A DNA stretch of 28,462 nucleotides from DATGCT01 sp964639325 (GCA_964639325.1 CAZXDO010000052.1:1-28462); one strand, 5' to 3'. Positions 1 to 8,223 are shown, numbered from the stretch's first letter. Made by a program: numbers and translations. Notes: generated by a model from the letters alone, not told the origin.

Positions 1-57
1 GGAAAACAGCGAAGCGCCAGAAACAAGCAGGTTTCTGGGGAGGAGTAAAACGACGAC
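1..57. repeat. GC-rich palindromic module, left edge cut by the window
   Basis: The hairpin CCAGAAAC (17-24), AAGCAG loop, GTTTCTGG (31-38) is flanked by a gcgaagcg-like left side and a ggaggagtaaaacgacgac right side. The flanks resemble those of the modules near 18.45 kb and 27.73 kb (gcgacga... hairpin ...gaggagcaacg), while the hairpin sequence itself differs. It is more GC-rich than the surrounding genes and has no coding potential that I can see. It probably continues to the left of the window. Confidence 0.5.
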
Positions 58-86
58 AACTTGGGGGTGTCGGGAACCCCCAAGTT
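58..86. repeat. Dispersed hairpin repeat, copy 1
   Basis: AACTTGGGGGT (58-68) pairs perfectly with ACCCCCAAGTT (76-86) around the loop GTCGGGA. The same hairpin recurs near 6631, 24686 and 26442. This copy has no DnaA-box motif beside it, unlike the other three. There is no T-run on its 3' side, so it is not a typical intrinsic terminator. Confidence 0.85.
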
Positions 87-114
87 GAAAAAGTTTTCAA
101 TTTTCTTCTTATTT

Positions 115-186
115 GGGCATGTAGTTCAGTGGTAGAACGCTATCCTGATAAGATAGAGGTCGGAGGTTCGATCCCTCCCATGCCCA
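115..186 (+). tRNA. tRNA-Ile (anticodon GAT)
   Basis: Full cloverleaf: acceptor GGGCATG (115-121) pairs with CATGCCC (179-185), discriminator A186. The anticodon stem CTATC/GATAG encloses the loop CTGATAA, giving anticodon GAT at 147-149. The T arm contains GGTTCGATCC. The 3' CCA is not encoded. tRNA-Ile(GAT) usually sits in the 16S-23S spacer; here it lies alone ahead of uppS. Confidence 0.95.
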
Positions 187-233
187 CAAAAAAATATTTT
201 AACAAAAGATTTTGCTTAATTTCTCTAAAATCT

Positions 234-935
234 GTGAATAGAATTAAACATATTGCTATAATTCCCGACGGCAACAGAAGATGGGCAAAAGAAAAAAACA
301 AACCTGCCCAATTTGGTCACAAAAAGGGAGCTGAAAATTTTAAAGAAATATTACAAGAAGCTTTTGATCTTAATATAAAATACCTTACCTTTTGGGGAGC
401 TTCAGTTTCAAATATTAAAAAAAGAAATAAAAGAGAAATAAAATTCCTTTTTAGTCTTTTTAAAGAATATTTTGAAAAACTTTCAAATAACGAAGATATT
501 CACAAAAATAAAACAAGAATAAGAGTCCTTGGAACTTGGGAAGAACTGCTTCCAAAAAACGTTAAAAGTTTAATCAAAAAAGCTATAGAATCAACCAAAG
601 ATTACAACAAATATAATCTTACCTTTCTCATTGCTTATAGCGGAATTGAGGAGATGGAACAAGCAATAAAAAAAATTACCAAGGAAAATAAAAGGAGAAA
701 GCTTGAAATAAATCAGGAATTAATTAAAAATAATCTTTACACAAAAGAACTTCCTCCGGTTGATCTTGTTATTAGAACGGGAGGGGAACCGCACCTGTCA
801 GAGGGTTTTATGATGTGGGATATCGCCAACGCCCAACTCAGGTTCACTAAAAAATATTTCCCAGCCTTTTCCAAAAAAGACTTTAGAAAAATGGTGGAGG
901 AGTGTAATAATATAAAGAGAAGGTTTGGTAAATAA
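234..935 (+). CDS. uppS: Isoprenyl transferase (undecaprenyl diphosphate synthase family)
   Basis: cis-Prenyltransferase that makes the polyprenyl diphosphate lipid carrier used by MraY and MurG. The N-terminal motif IAIIPDGNRRW carries the catalytic Asp (residue 12 from the chosen start) and the diphosphate-binding Arg residues. The C-terminal RTGGE (about 181-185) replaces the usual RTSGE and is followed by GFMMWDIANAQL where most homologues have FLLWQ.AYAE. The open frame runs back into the tRNA, whose last bases hold the only upstream ATG. GTG at 234 gives the expected N-terminus VNRIKHIAIIPDGNRR, so I place the start there although no Shine-Dalgarno is visible. Length is 233 aa, normal to slightly short for the family. 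The family call is firm; the start is an inference. Confidence 0.9.
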   Translation: MNRIKHIAIIPDGNRRWAKEKNKPAQFGHKKGAENFKEILQEAFDLNIKYLTFWGASVSNIKKRNKREIKFLFSLFKEYFEKLSNNEDIHKNKTRIRVLGTWEELLPKNVKSLIKKAIESTKDYNKYNLTFLIAYSGIEEMEQAIKKITKENKRRKLEINQELIKNNLYTKELPPVDLVIRTGGEPHLSEGFMMWDIANAQLRFTKKYFPAFSKKDFRKMVEECNNIKRRFGK

Positions 936-1015
936 GCAAAGCTTGTCCCTGCGTCGGCTCGTGAAATACAGAAACTTCGTTTTTGGTATTTCACTCACCT
1001 TCCTTGGGATAAAAT
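936..1015. repeat. Palindromic module between uppS and tRNA-Ala
   Basis: GTGAAATAC (961-969) pairs with GTATTTCAC (986-994), with a nested AAAC-ttc-GTTT hairpin inside. Flanks cctgcgtcggctc and tcaccttccttggg are GC-richer than the neighbouring genes. Read on the minus strand it resembles the other palindromic modules loosely (a CAAGG-like left flank and a GAGC.GACGC right flank). It lacks a T-run, so terminator function is uncertain. The family assignment is tentative. Confidence 0.4.
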
Positions 1016-1019
1016 ATAA

Positions 1020-1093
1020 GGGCCGTTAGCTCAGTTGGCTAGAGCACCTGTTTTGCATACAGGAGGTCACCGGTTCGAATCCGGTACGGTCCA
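1020..1093 (+). tRNA. tRNA-Ala (anticodon TGC)
   Basis: Acceptor GGGCCGT (1020-1026) pairs with ACGGTCC (1086-1092) including one G-U pair; discriminator A1093. The anticodon stem CCTGT/ACAGG encloses TTTGCAT, anticodon TGC at 1054-1056. The T arm contains CCGGTTCGAATCCGG. No encoded CCA. This is the usual partner of tRNA-Ile(GAT) in rRNA spacers, but here it is separated from it by uppS. Confidence 0.95.
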
Positions 1094-1120
1094 CAACATT
1101 TTTCTCTGAATCTGAGAATG

Positions 1121-1129
1121 TGATATATT
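1121..1129 (+). promoter_or_regulatory. Extended -10 promoter candidate
   Basis: TGA followed by TATATT (1124-1129). The ATG of the exchanger gene begins 7 nt after the end of this box, so a start at the usual distance would give a leaderless or nearly leaderless mRNA. No good -35 box is visible. Confidence 0.4.
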
Positions 1130-1135
1130 TAAAAA

Positions 1136-2179
1136 ATGGAAGTTATTCTTTGGATAATAATTCTTGTTTTTTCTTTAATAATCCTTTTTAAATCTTCGGA
1201 TTATTTTATTGACGGCGCTGAAAGATTAGGTCTTCATTTTAAAATAAATCCATTTATTATCGGTACCTTTGTTCTTGGTTTCGGTACTTCCATTCCAGAA
1301 CTTGTCGTTTCAATAACTTCGGTTATTCAAAAAACTCCGGAGATTGTTGCCGGCAATGTTTTGGGCTCTAATATCTCTAATATCCTTCTTGTTTTAGGAA
1401 TATCGGCAATAATCGTTAAAGAATCAAATATTAATTTTGATTTTCTTGAATTTGATCTGCCTTTATCTATCACCTCCGCTTTTCTTCTCGTTGCTACTAT
1501 GTTAGATGGGGTATTTAGCGCAGCTGAAGGAATATTCTTTCTTGTAATATTCATAATATACATTATCTATACCATCTCTAACCAAAGAAAGAAAAAGGAA
1601 CCCTTATTGGGAGAATTGGAAGAAATAAAGAAGGAAGAAAAAGAAACAATAACCGTACCCAAAAGCTTTCGTTACAACTTGAAATCCTTTCCAATAAAAA
1701 TGTATCGCCTGACCTCTAAAAAAATAAGAGAAATCAATTGGTTTACCGTAGCTAAAATTGTAATAAGCCCGCTTTTTATTTACTTTAGCGCTAAATACGC
1801 TGTTGAAGCTGTAATTAATATTTCAAAAACATTAAAAATAGGATCAGATATAATTTCTGCTACCGTTGTTGCTCTTGGTACTTCTCTCCCCGAATTATCG
1901 GTGAGTTACGTTACTCTTAGAAAAGGAAAGATTGAAGAAATGTTCGGTAATATAGTAGGATCGGGAATTTTTAATATTCTTTTAGTAATGTCTATACCCG
2001 CTTTGATTACCGACATTGTAGTTTCTAAAGCAATGATTAATATAGCTCTACCGGCAATGATGGTTGCTACTGTCATTCTCTTTATATTTGCTTATGATAA
2101 AAAAATAACCCGTTGGGAAGGAACTGTTCTTATAATTCTATATTTGTTCTATCTTGGTTTAATTTTCGGTATTTTTTAA
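1136..2179 (+). CDS. Calcium/sodium antiporter, YrbG-like (CaCA superfamily)
   Basis: Integral membrane cation exchanger of 347 aa, probably exporting Ca2+ in exchange for Na+. It shows the two diagnostic alpha repeats of the CaCA superfamily: GFGTSIPE (residues 48-55) with GNVLGSNISN (73-82), and ALGTSLPE (246-253) with GNIVGSGIFN (271-280). Each sits among hydrophobic segments. A charged cytoplasmic loop (about 150-200, rich in Lys/Glu) separates the two halves, as in the YrbG/NCKX type. The start follows tRNA-Ala by 42 nt and an extended -10 box by 6 nt. Ion specificity cannot be read from the sequence. Confidence 0.9.
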   Translation: MEVILWIIILVFSLIILFKSSDYFIDGAERLGLHFKINPFIIGTFVLGFGTSIPELVVSITSVIQKTPEIVAGNVLGSNISNILLVLGISAIIVKESNINFDFLEFDLPLSITSAFLLVATMLDGVFSAAEGIFFLVIFIIYIIYTISNQRKKKEPLLGELEEIKKEEKETITVPKSFRYNLKSFPIKMYRLTSKKIREINWFTVAKIVISPLFIYFSAKYAVEAVINISKTLKIGSDIISATVVALGTSLPELSVSYVTLRKGKIEEMFGNIVGSGIFNILLVMSIPALITDIVVSKAMINIALPAMMVATVILFIFAYDKKITRWEGTVLIILYLFYLGLIFGIF

Positions 2180-2213
2180 GAAATAAAAAAACTCTATTTT
2201 AACAACCAATCTG

Positions 2214-2222
2214 TGTTAAAAT
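2214..2222 (+). promoter_or_regulatory. Extended -10 promoter candidate for pcm
   Basis: TGT-TAAAAT with TAAAAT at 2217-2222, 20 nt before the pcm ATG, in the gap after the exchanger gene. This would give a leader of roughly 14 nt. No strong -35 box. Confidence 0.3.
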
Positions 2223-2242
2223 TAAAACACGCTTAATTTAAT

Positions 2243-2881
2243 ATGAAAAAAGAAATATTAATAAATAATTTAATCAAGGAAGGTTATCTCAAAACCCCGA
2301 TAATTATTGAAGCTTTTAAAGAAATAGACAGAAAAGATTTTGTTCCGGAAGAATTTAAAGAAATTGCTTATGTAAATCAAGCTCTGCCGATAGGGGAGGA
2401 ACAAACCATTTCTCAACCTCTAACAGTGGCTTTTATGCTTGAATTGTTAGAACCACGACCCGGAGAAAAAATTCTGGATATTGGAACTGGTTCAGGTTGG
2501 CAAGCCACGCTTCTTTCATATATTACCAGTAAAAATGGCCAAGGAGAGAATGGAAAAGTGATAAGCGTGGAAAGGATAAAAAAATTAAAAGAAACTGCTG
2601 AAGAGAAAATAAATAAATATAATTTTATAAAAAAAGGTGTTATTGAAGTAATAGAAGAAAACGGAACTAAAGGCTATCTTAAAGAAGCTCCTTATGACAA
2701 AATAATCGCAGCTGCCAGCGGAAATAAAATACCCCAACAATGGAAAGACCAATTAGTCATTGGAGGACGAATTGTTGCTCCGGTAAAATCCAGTATATAT
2801 GTGCTTGATAAAATCAAAAAAGATAAATTTGAAAAAAGACAATATTTTGGATTTAGCTTTGTTCCCTTGGTGAATAATTAA
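2243..2881 (+). CDS. pcm: Protein-L-isoaspartate O-methyltransferase
   Basis: Repairs isomerised Asp/Asn residues in aged proteins by S-adenosylmethionine-dependent methylation. The 212-aa protein has the family motif TISQP (about residues 55-59) and the SAM-binding motif ILDIGTGSGW (77-86), followed by a normal Rossmann-type arrangement with APYDKI and GGRIVAPV further on. Length matches the family (about 210 aa). It stands between the exchanger gene and the DoxX-like gene with short spacers; its neighbours say nothing specific about its substrate. A related class I methyltransferase is a less likely alternative because the TISQP motif is characteristic. Confidence 0.92.
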   Translation: MKKEILINNLIKEGYLKTPIIIEAFKEIDRKDFVPEEFKEIAYVNQALPIGEEQTISQPLTVAFMLELLEPRPGEKILDIGTGSGWQATLLSYITSKNGQGENGKVISVERIKKLKETAEEKINKYNFIKKGVIEVIEENGTKGYLKEAPYDKIIAAASGNKIPQQWKDQLVIGGRIVAPVKSSIYVLDKIKKDKFEKRQYFGFSFVPLVNN

Positions 2882-2894
2882 TAGAATTTATTAC

Positions 2895-3275
2895 ATGAAA
2901 ATAAAGCTAACCAAAGAATTAAATATCAATCCCAGTTTACCTCTAAGAATAGGTTTGGGAGGAACTTTTGTTTATGCCGGATTATCTATTATCACTTCAC
3001 CCGAAAGGTGGGTTGATTTTATTCCCGAATATATTTCTCGCTTTATTGCCGAATCACATTTTATTGTCTTTTATGGTATCTTGGAAATTATTTTAGGAAT
3101 TCTCCTCCTTTCCGGTTTTTTTATTTCTCTTGTATCTTTTATTGCTTTTGTTAATCTTCTTTTTATAATGGCTTTTTGGGGAATTAACGATACCACCTTC
3201 CGCGATTTCGGACTCTCCATGGCTGCTTTAACTTTATTCATCATATCCTTAAAATCATATCCTTTTAAAAAATGA
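2895..3275 (+). CDS. DoxX-like small membrane protein
   Basis: 126-aa protein with about four hydrophobic segments and the DoxX-type opening LPLRIGLGGTFVYAG, a conserved Arg before the first transmembrane helix, and a later ILEIILGILLLSG segment. DoxX-family proteins are membrane subunits with poorly defined redox roles, so I claim only the family. The gene starts 14 nt after pcm, and its TGA overlaps the ATG of scpA (ATGA, 3272-3275), which implies translational coupling to the segregation genes. Confidence 0.75.
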   Translation: MKIKLTKELNINPSLPLRIGLGGTFVYAGLSIITSPERWVDFIPEYISRFIAESHFIVFYGILEIILGILLLSGFFISLVSFIAFVNLLFIMAFWGINDTTFRDFGLSMAALTLFIISLKSYPFKK

Positions 3276-3994
3276 AAGAAAAAACAAATAAAGAATTTAT
3301 AGTTGAATCTGAAAATTTTCAAGGTCCTTTAGACAAGCTACTCGAGCTTGTTAAAAAAGAGAAACTTGATATAAACCAAATAAGTCTAGCAGAGGTAACG
3401 GGTAAATTCTTGGAATATCTTACTGAACTAAAGAAAAATGAGACAATCTCTTACTCTGTACTTGCTGATTTTTTAGTTATCGCCTCAAAACTTCTTCTTA
3501 TAAAATCTAAAGTACTCATACCGTCCCTTGAGCTTGAAGAGGATGAAGAAGAAGAAGTTCGTAATTTAGAAGTTCAGTTAAAAATATATAGTCAGATAAA
3601 AGAAGCTGAAAAAAAATTAGAAGAGAAGTGGCATAAATATCCCACTATGGCTGAAAGAGAATTTTTAGCCAATCGAGAGGCTTTTTTTTATCCAGGAAAT
3701 ACTTCTATTAAAAACATAAAAAAATTCCTGTCTTTAATTACTGAGGAGATTAAAAAAATAAAACCAGTAGAAAAAGTAAAAAGAGAGGTTATAAACTTGA
3801 AAAATAAAATGGAAGAGGTTATGAAGAAAATAAGTAATCATCCAACCGGTCTTAAAAGCTTTTTTCAAAATGGCAGTAAAAACGAAATAGTTGTTCTTTT
3901 CTTAGTAGTCCTTCATCTTTTTAGAGATGAAAAAATTAATTTTGAACAAAACAAAAGATTTGGAGAGATAACAATAAAAAAGGCGGAGAAATAA
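3272..3994 (+). CDS. scpA: Segregation and condensation protein A
   Basis: Kleisin subunit that bridges the SMC ATPase heads in the bacterial condensin that compacts and separates chromosomes. The 240-aa sequence opens with the ScpA signature FQGPLDKLLELVKKEKLDI (about residues 16-34) and continues with the helical SMC-binding region. A charged linker (about 88-110) is followed by a C-terminal winged-helix region ending in NFEQNKRFGEITIKKAEK. It overlaps the preceding stop by 4 nt and is followed by scpB 40 nt downstream, the standard pair. No smc gene is in the window. Confidence 0.93.
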   Translation: MKEKTNKEFIVESENFQGPLDKLLELVKKEKLDINQISLAEVTGKFLEYLTELKKNETISYSVLADFLVIASKLLLIKSKVLIPSLELEEDEEEEVRNLEVQLKIYSQIKEAEKKLEEKWHKYPTMAEREFLANREAFFYPGNTSIKNIKKFLSLITEEIKKIKPVEKVKREVINLKNKMEEVMKKISNHPTGLKSFFQNGSKNEIVVLFLVVLHLFRDEKINFEQNKRFGEITIKKAEK

Positions 3995-4034
3995 ATACAT
4001 TTATTAATTTTACTTTTTTTGATAATCTTTAAAA

Positions 4035-4577
4035 ATGAACACAGATTCAAAAAACATAGCTAAAATTGAAGCTTTTTTATTTCAACACGGAAAACCTGTG
4101 GAAATAAAAAAGATAAGCAATATTCTGAATCTAGAAAAAGAAGAATGTTTGGAACTTATTAAAAAATACCAAAAAGACCTTGAAAAAAATGAAGAAAGAG
4201 GGCTTGCAATAATAGAAAAAAACAACAAGTTTCAACTAACCACCAAACCTGAACTAGGGGAAATAATTGAAAAAATAGCTAAAGAAGAATTTACCGAAGA
4301 ACTCAGCCCCGCCTCTTTGGAAACTTTAGCTATTATTGCTTATCTTGAACCTATTCGAAAAACAACCATTGATTTTATAAGAGGAGTTAATTCAAGTTAC
4401 ATCCTCCGCAACCTAATGTTACGCGGCCTTATTAATAAAGAAAAAGATGGCCATACCTATAATTACCAAATAACTTTTGATTGTTTGAAACATTTAGGAA
4501 TTAAATCAACTAAAGAACTTCCTGAATTTGAAAAATATAAAAGTATTTTAGAAGAATATAATACAGATAATATATAA
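4035..4577 (+). CDS. scpB: Segregation and condensation protein B
   Basis: Partner of ScpA in the SMC condensin complex. The 180-aa protein has two winged-helix domains: IAKIEAFLFQHGKPVEIKKI (about residues 8-27) marks the first, and SLETLAIIAYLEPI followed by IRGVNSSYILRNLMLRGLI (about 95-135) marks the second, which is the most conserved ScpB signature. Length is normal for the family. It directly follows scpA, supporting the call, and ends 6 nt before the carboxypeptidase gene. Confidence 0.93.
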   Translation: MNTDSKNIAKIEAFLFQHGKPVEIKKISNILNLEKEECLELIKKYQKDLEKNEERGLAIIEKNNKFQLTTKPELGEIIEKIAKEEFTEELSPASLETLAIIAYLEPIRKTTIDFIRGVNSSYILRNLMLRGLINKEKDGHTYNYQITFDCLKHLGIKSTKELPEFEKYKSILEEYNTDNI

Positions 4578-4583
4578 AGTAGG

Positions 4584-5540
4584 ATGAATATACGTTGGCA
4601 ATCAATAATACTCATAGTCCTAATTATTATATCCTTTACTCTAACAAGATTTAGTAATAAGGCTTCAATAAGCGCAGATGAGGAAGTAAACAATAAAGAA
4701 ATTATTTCTAATGAGAAATCATCAAATATTTCTTATCAAAAAGCATCTTTTTCTGATTTTGATCCTTTGCAAAAAGTTCCAACAAGAAAATGGGACATAT
4801 TTGATCCGGAATTAAGCGCCGAAGCAGTTCTTATTCATTCCTTGGATGACGACTTTCGCCTGTATTACGAAAATACACGAGAAGAGCATGTTCTTGCTTC
4901 TCTTACTAAACTTATGACAGCTGTTGTTGTTATTGAAAACATAGGAATTAACAAAAAAATACCTATAACCCAAAAAGCAATTGACACCCAAGGTTTTACC
5001 GGTGATCTTAAAAGCGGAGAGGTCTACAGCGCCAGAGACCTCTTAAAGATTATGCTTTTAACCTCTTCAAATGATGCCGCGGCAGCTTTTGAAGAGTATT
5101 TAGGAGGAAAAGATAATATGGCTAGAGCTATTCATAAAAAGGCTGCCGAACTTGATATGAAATCAATCATCGTTGAAGATGGGTCAGGTCTTTCTGATTT
5201 TAACTATGGTAATGCTTATGACCTTTTAAAAATTATAAAATACATTATCAAAAACCATCCCGAAATATTTACTTGGACCCAAAACAGAAGCTTTTTAATT
5301 CAACCCTTAAATGAACCAATTTCCCGCAAGGTGTATAATATAAATAACATTGTAGAACGCAAAGATTTTATAGGAGGCAAAACAGGCACCTCGGAAGTAG
5401 CCGGAGAAAACCTTATTTCAATCTTTAGTATAGAAGGTAGGAGAGTGGCTTTTATTATCTTAGGATCCAAAGACAGATATAAAGATGCTGTTGCTCTTAT
5501 AAACTGGATTAAAGAAGCTTATACATTCCCGGAAATATAA
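4584..5540 (+). CDS. Serine-type D-Ala-D-Ala carboxypeptidase (peptidase S11, DacA-like)
   Basis: Trims the terminal D-Ala of peptidoglycan stem peptides outside the membrane. An N-terminal hydrophobic segment (about residues 7-21) serves as signal or anchor. The three penicillin-binding motifs are present: SLTK (Ser106-Lys109), SSN (161-163) and KTGT (266-269). At 318 aa it has the catalytic domain but little room for the C-terminal beta domain and amphipathic anchor of classical DacA. The upstream linker (about 25-65) is rich in Ser, Asn and Lys. It precedes mraY by 21 nt in a run of cell-wall genes. Confidence 0.9.
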   Translation: MNIRWQSIILIVLIIISFTLTRFSNKASISADEEVNNKEIISNEKSSNISYQKASFSDFDPLQKVPTRKWDIFDPELSAEAVLIHSLDDDFRLYYENTREEHVLASLTKLMTAVVVIENIGINKKIPITQKAIDTQGFTGDLKSGEVYSARDLLKIMLLTSSNDAAAAFEEYLGGKDNMARAIHKKAAELDMKSIIVEDGSGLSDFNYGNAYDLLKIIKYIIKNHPEIFTWTQNRSFLIQPLNEPISRKVYNINNIVERKDFIGGKTGTSEVAGENLISIFSIEGRRVAFIILGSKDRYKDAVALINWIKEAYTFPEI

Positions 5541-5561
5541 AATTATTATTTACTAAACATT

Positions 5562-6608
5562 ATGGAATTATTTGAAGCTGTTAGAGTATTAATTATTTTC
5601 GCCCTTGCTTTCGTGGTGGCTCTTTTAATAACTCCTCTTGTTTATCGCTTTCTTATAAAACTTGATTTCAGAAAGAAAAATATAAGAAGCGCTAAAGAAG
5701 CTCCTGTTTTTAATAAGTTTCATAAGAAAAAATCAAACACTCCAACTATGGGAGGGATTATTATATGGGGTACAGTTTTAGGAATGGCTCTCTTATTCTT
5801 AATCCTTTCTAAAACAATAGACGGTTTTTTTGAATACTTTAATTTTATTAATCGAACAGAAACATACCTTCCTCTTGCCGCACTTTTTATTTCAGCTATT
5901 GTCGGACTCATTGATGATCTTTTTGGTATATTAGGTAGAGGTCCAAAAGGAGGGGGATTGACCATGTCTCGTAAACTTCTTCTGTATACAGGTGTAGCTG
6001 TTCTTGGAGCTTGGTGGTTTTATTTCAAGCTTGGTTTTACCACTCTTTACGTTCCTTTTGTAGGTTCTTTTGATATTGGTATTTGGTATATTCCTTTCTT
6101 TATTTTTATTCTAGTAGCTACAGCTTTTTCCGCTAACGAAACAGACGGCCTGGACGGGTTAGCCGGAGGCGTCTTTTTGTTTACTTTCAGCGCCTTAGCT
6201 GTAGTAGCTTTTGTTCTTGGAAAATTTGAGCTTACTGCTATGATCGCCGCTATTTTAGGAGCTCTTCTTGCTTTCCTTTGGTTTAATATATATCCGGCCC
6301 GTTTCTTTATGGGGGATACCGGTTCAATGTCTCTAGGTATTACGATCGGCGTTATAGTTATGTTAACTAACACCGCCCTTTTTCTGCCATTCTTTGGAAT
6401 AATTTTAATAGGAGAATCAATCTCGGTTATAATCCAACAAACAAGTAAAAAATTTAGAGGAAAAAAGATTTTTCACTCCACCCCGATTCATCATCACTTT
6501 GAAGCCCTGAATTGGCCGGAGTCTCAAATTACCATGCGTTTCTGGATTATCTCGGCAATTTTTGCCACTTTAGGTCTTGTTCTTTTTTTCTTGTCCTACT
6601 TTGCTTAA
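5562..6608 (+). CDS. mraY: Phospho-N-acetylmuramoyl-pentapeptide transferase
   Basis: Membrane enzyme that transfers phospho-MurNAc-pentapeptide to undecaprenyl phosphate, making lipid I. The 348-aa polytopic protein carries the expected sites: PTMGGIIIWG (61-70), the Asp pair IDDLFGI (117-123), NETDGLDGLAGG (192-203), FMGDTGS (249-255) and the HHH motif PIHHHFE (308-314). All acidic residues linked to Mg2+ and substrate binding are present. It follows the carboxypeptidase gene, and the ftsW-murG pair lies downstream, interrupted by the amidohydrolase-like gene; murD, which usually sits here, is absent. Confidence 0.97.
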   Translation: MELFEAVRVLIIFALAFVVALLITPLVYRFLIKLDFRKKNIRSAKEAPVFNKFHKKKSNTPTMGGIIIWGTVLGMALLFLILSKTIDGFFEYFNFINRTETYLPLAALFISAIVGLIDDLFGILGRGPKGGGLTMSRKLLLYTGVAVLGAWWFYFKLGFTTLYVPFVGSFDIGIWYIPFFIFILVATAFSANETDGLDGLAGGVFLFTFSALAVVAFVLGKFELTAMIAAILGALLAFLWFNIYPARFFMGDTGSMSLGITIGVIVMLTNTALFLPFFGIILIGESISVIIQQTSKKFRGKKIFHSTPIHHHFEALNWPESQITMRFWIISAIFATLGLVLFFLSYFA

Positions 6609-6630
6609 AACTCTATTAATCTTTCAATAT

Positions 6631-6665
6631 GGGGGTTCCCGACACCCCCAAGTTGGTGTGGATAA
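6631..6665 (-). repeat. Dispersed hairpin repeat, copy 2, with DnaA-box motif
   Basis: GGGGGT-TCCCGAC-ACCCCC (6631-6649) is followed by AAGTTGG and then TGTGGATAA (6657-6665), the reverse complement of TTATCCACA. The outer AACTT arm is degenerate on the left side. Read on the minus strand the order is box, two-base spacer, hairpin with a GTCGGGA loop, the same as copy 3. Confidence 0.8.
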
Positions 6666-6709
6666 CTTACATATTAAGATTGTTTACTAACCAGAGAAAC
6701 AAACACTGA

Positions 6710-6738
6710 TTATCATATAAGCTAATTTGTCTTATAAT
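6710..6738 (+). promoter_or_regulatory. Sigma70-type promoter candidate
   Basis: TTATCA (6710-6715), 17-bp spacer, TATAAT (6733-6738). The most likely start codon, ATG at 6748, is 10 nt after the -10 box, so the transcript would be nearly leaderless. This would start a new transcript for the amidohydrolase-ftsW block after repeat copy 2. Confidence 0.55.
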
Positions 6739-6747
6739 GCTACCAAT

Positions 6748-8217
6748 ATGCCAATCCTTATAAAAAACGGACTTATATATGACGGGAGGGGACACCCTCC
6801 ATTTAAAAAAGATATTTTAATAAGAGGAAAACACATAGTCAGTATTGGAGAAATAAAAAAGTCTAAATCTGAAGAATTAATTAATGCAGAAGATGCGATT
6901 GTTATTCCCGGATTTATAGACATAAGCTCTCAAATAGATCATTACCTTCAAATATTTGATAATACATCTCAAGAAAATCTTATCAGGCAAGGTATAACCA
7001 CCGTTATTGGAGGCAATGGCGGTTCTTCTCTTGCTCCAATTTTCAAAGACTCCCTTGAAGAAATTGAAAAACGAGGAAGTGAACCTTCTTTAAAAATGAA
7101 TATAAACTGGGAAAGCTTTTATAGTTTTCTTAAGGTTTTAAAGAGAAAGGGAACGGCAATAAACTTTGGCAGTTTAATTGGCCACGCTTCTATAAAAAGA
7201 TTTCTAACTCAGGGAGAAAACAGAGATTTAACAGAAAGAGAATTAGAAACATTTCAAAAAATTATTACAAAATCTTTCAAAGAAGGAGCTCTTGGGCTTT
7301 CTCTTAGTTTCCAATTTGGATACTCCCGTCACACCTCTAAAAGAGAGTTGGAGATAATTGCTGAAATTACTGCTGAAAAAAATAAAGTACTTGCTCTTGA
7401 CCTTAAAAACCCGGAAAACCCCAAAGAATCAGTTAATGAAATATATGAACTTTCTGAAAAAACAAATGTAAATATAGAAATAAACAATTTAATGCCTCTA
7501 ATGTCGGCAACTTCCGAATACAAAAAAATAAAAGAAGATCTTGAAAAAAAATCTTCTATTCAAGAAATAAATTTTGATTGCCAGCCTTATCCTTATACCA
7601 AACTTTCCATTCATAATTTATTACCAGAAAGATTTCAAAAAAGAAATCTTAAAGAAACGGCTGAATTAATTTGTTCAGGAAATCATGACGAAGAAATAAT
7701 AGAGCACTTAAAAACCTTTTCTAATAAAGAAATAGTAATAATTCATACTCCAAAAGAAATAAAGTTTTTAGAAAACAAAACGATTAAAGAAATATCAAAA
7801 CGGTGGCAGGAAAATAAATTAAAAACCCTTCTTGAGATAATGAAAAGTTCCCGTCTTAAAGCTATCTGTCTTTTGAAAAATGTTAACGAAAAAATGTTAA
7901 AAGAAATGTTATTTTCTAATGCTTCTTTTGTATCTTCAAGCGGTATTAATCTTAACCCTCGGTACCAGCCTTTTTTTGAGTTTATAAATCTAGCTCAAAA
8001 AAATACTAATATTTCTTTTGAAAAATCTCTAATGAAGGCAACTTCTCTTCCGGCCACAAAATTTGGAATCAAAAAGAGGGGGGTTATAAAAGAAAATTAT
8101 TATGCTGATATTCTTGTAGTAAAAAATGGAGAAATATCAAATGTAATAATAAATGGAAAATCTGTTTTCGACAGGGACGTTTTTAAAAACAATAAAGCAG
8201 GAGAGATAATATATTAG
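6748..8217 (+). CDS. D-aminoacylase-like amidohydrolase fold protein, metal ligands lost
   Basis: 489 aa; the overall path follows N-acyl-D-amino-acid deacylases: N-terminal beta sandwich (PILIKNGLIYDG), the barrel entry PGFID (54-58), a GHASIKR block near 145, EGALGLSLSF near 180, and the C-terminal PATKFGIKKRGVIKENYYADILVV that resembles the family end. The residues that bind zinc in active members are replaced: HxH after GFID is S-S-Q (60-62), the usual SHxR is LDLK (217-220), the later SH is NN (246-247), and the SDG...HPR region reads SSSG...NPR. I therefore infer a non-catalytic pseudoenzyme or a very altered active site. An upstream TTG at 6727 is in frame, but ATG 6748 fits the family start. 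It lies between mraY and ftsW, which suggests a cell-wall role. Confidence 0.75.
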   Translation: MPILIKNGLIYDGRGHPPFKKDILIRGKHIVSIGEIKKSKSEELINAEDAIVIPGFIDISSQIDHYLQIFDNTSQENLIRQGITTVIGGNGGSSLAPIFKDSLEEIEKRGSEPSLKMNINWESFYSFLKVLKRKGTAINFGSLIGHASIKRFLTQGENRDLTERELETFQKIITKSFKEGALGLSLSFQFGYSRHTSKRELEIIAEITAEKNKVLALDLKNPENPKESVNEIYELSEKTNVNIEINNLMPLMSATSEYKKIKEDLEKKSSIQEINFDCQPYPYTKLSIHNLLPERFQKRNLKETAELICSGNHDEEIIEHLKTFSNKEIVIIHTPKEIKFLENKTIKEISKRWQENKLKTLLEIMKSSRLKAICLLKNVNEKMLKEMLFSNASFVSSSGINLNPRYQPFFEFINLAQKNTNISFEKSLMKATSLPATKFGIKKRGVIKENYYADILVVKNGEISNVIINGKSVFDRDVFKNNKAGEIIY

Positions 8218-8223
8218 TTGTCT

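Noticed and set aside
129..233. Longer N-terminus for uppS starting within tRNA-Ile
   Set aside because: It would translate the tRNA gene; the family start motif begins just after GTG 234.
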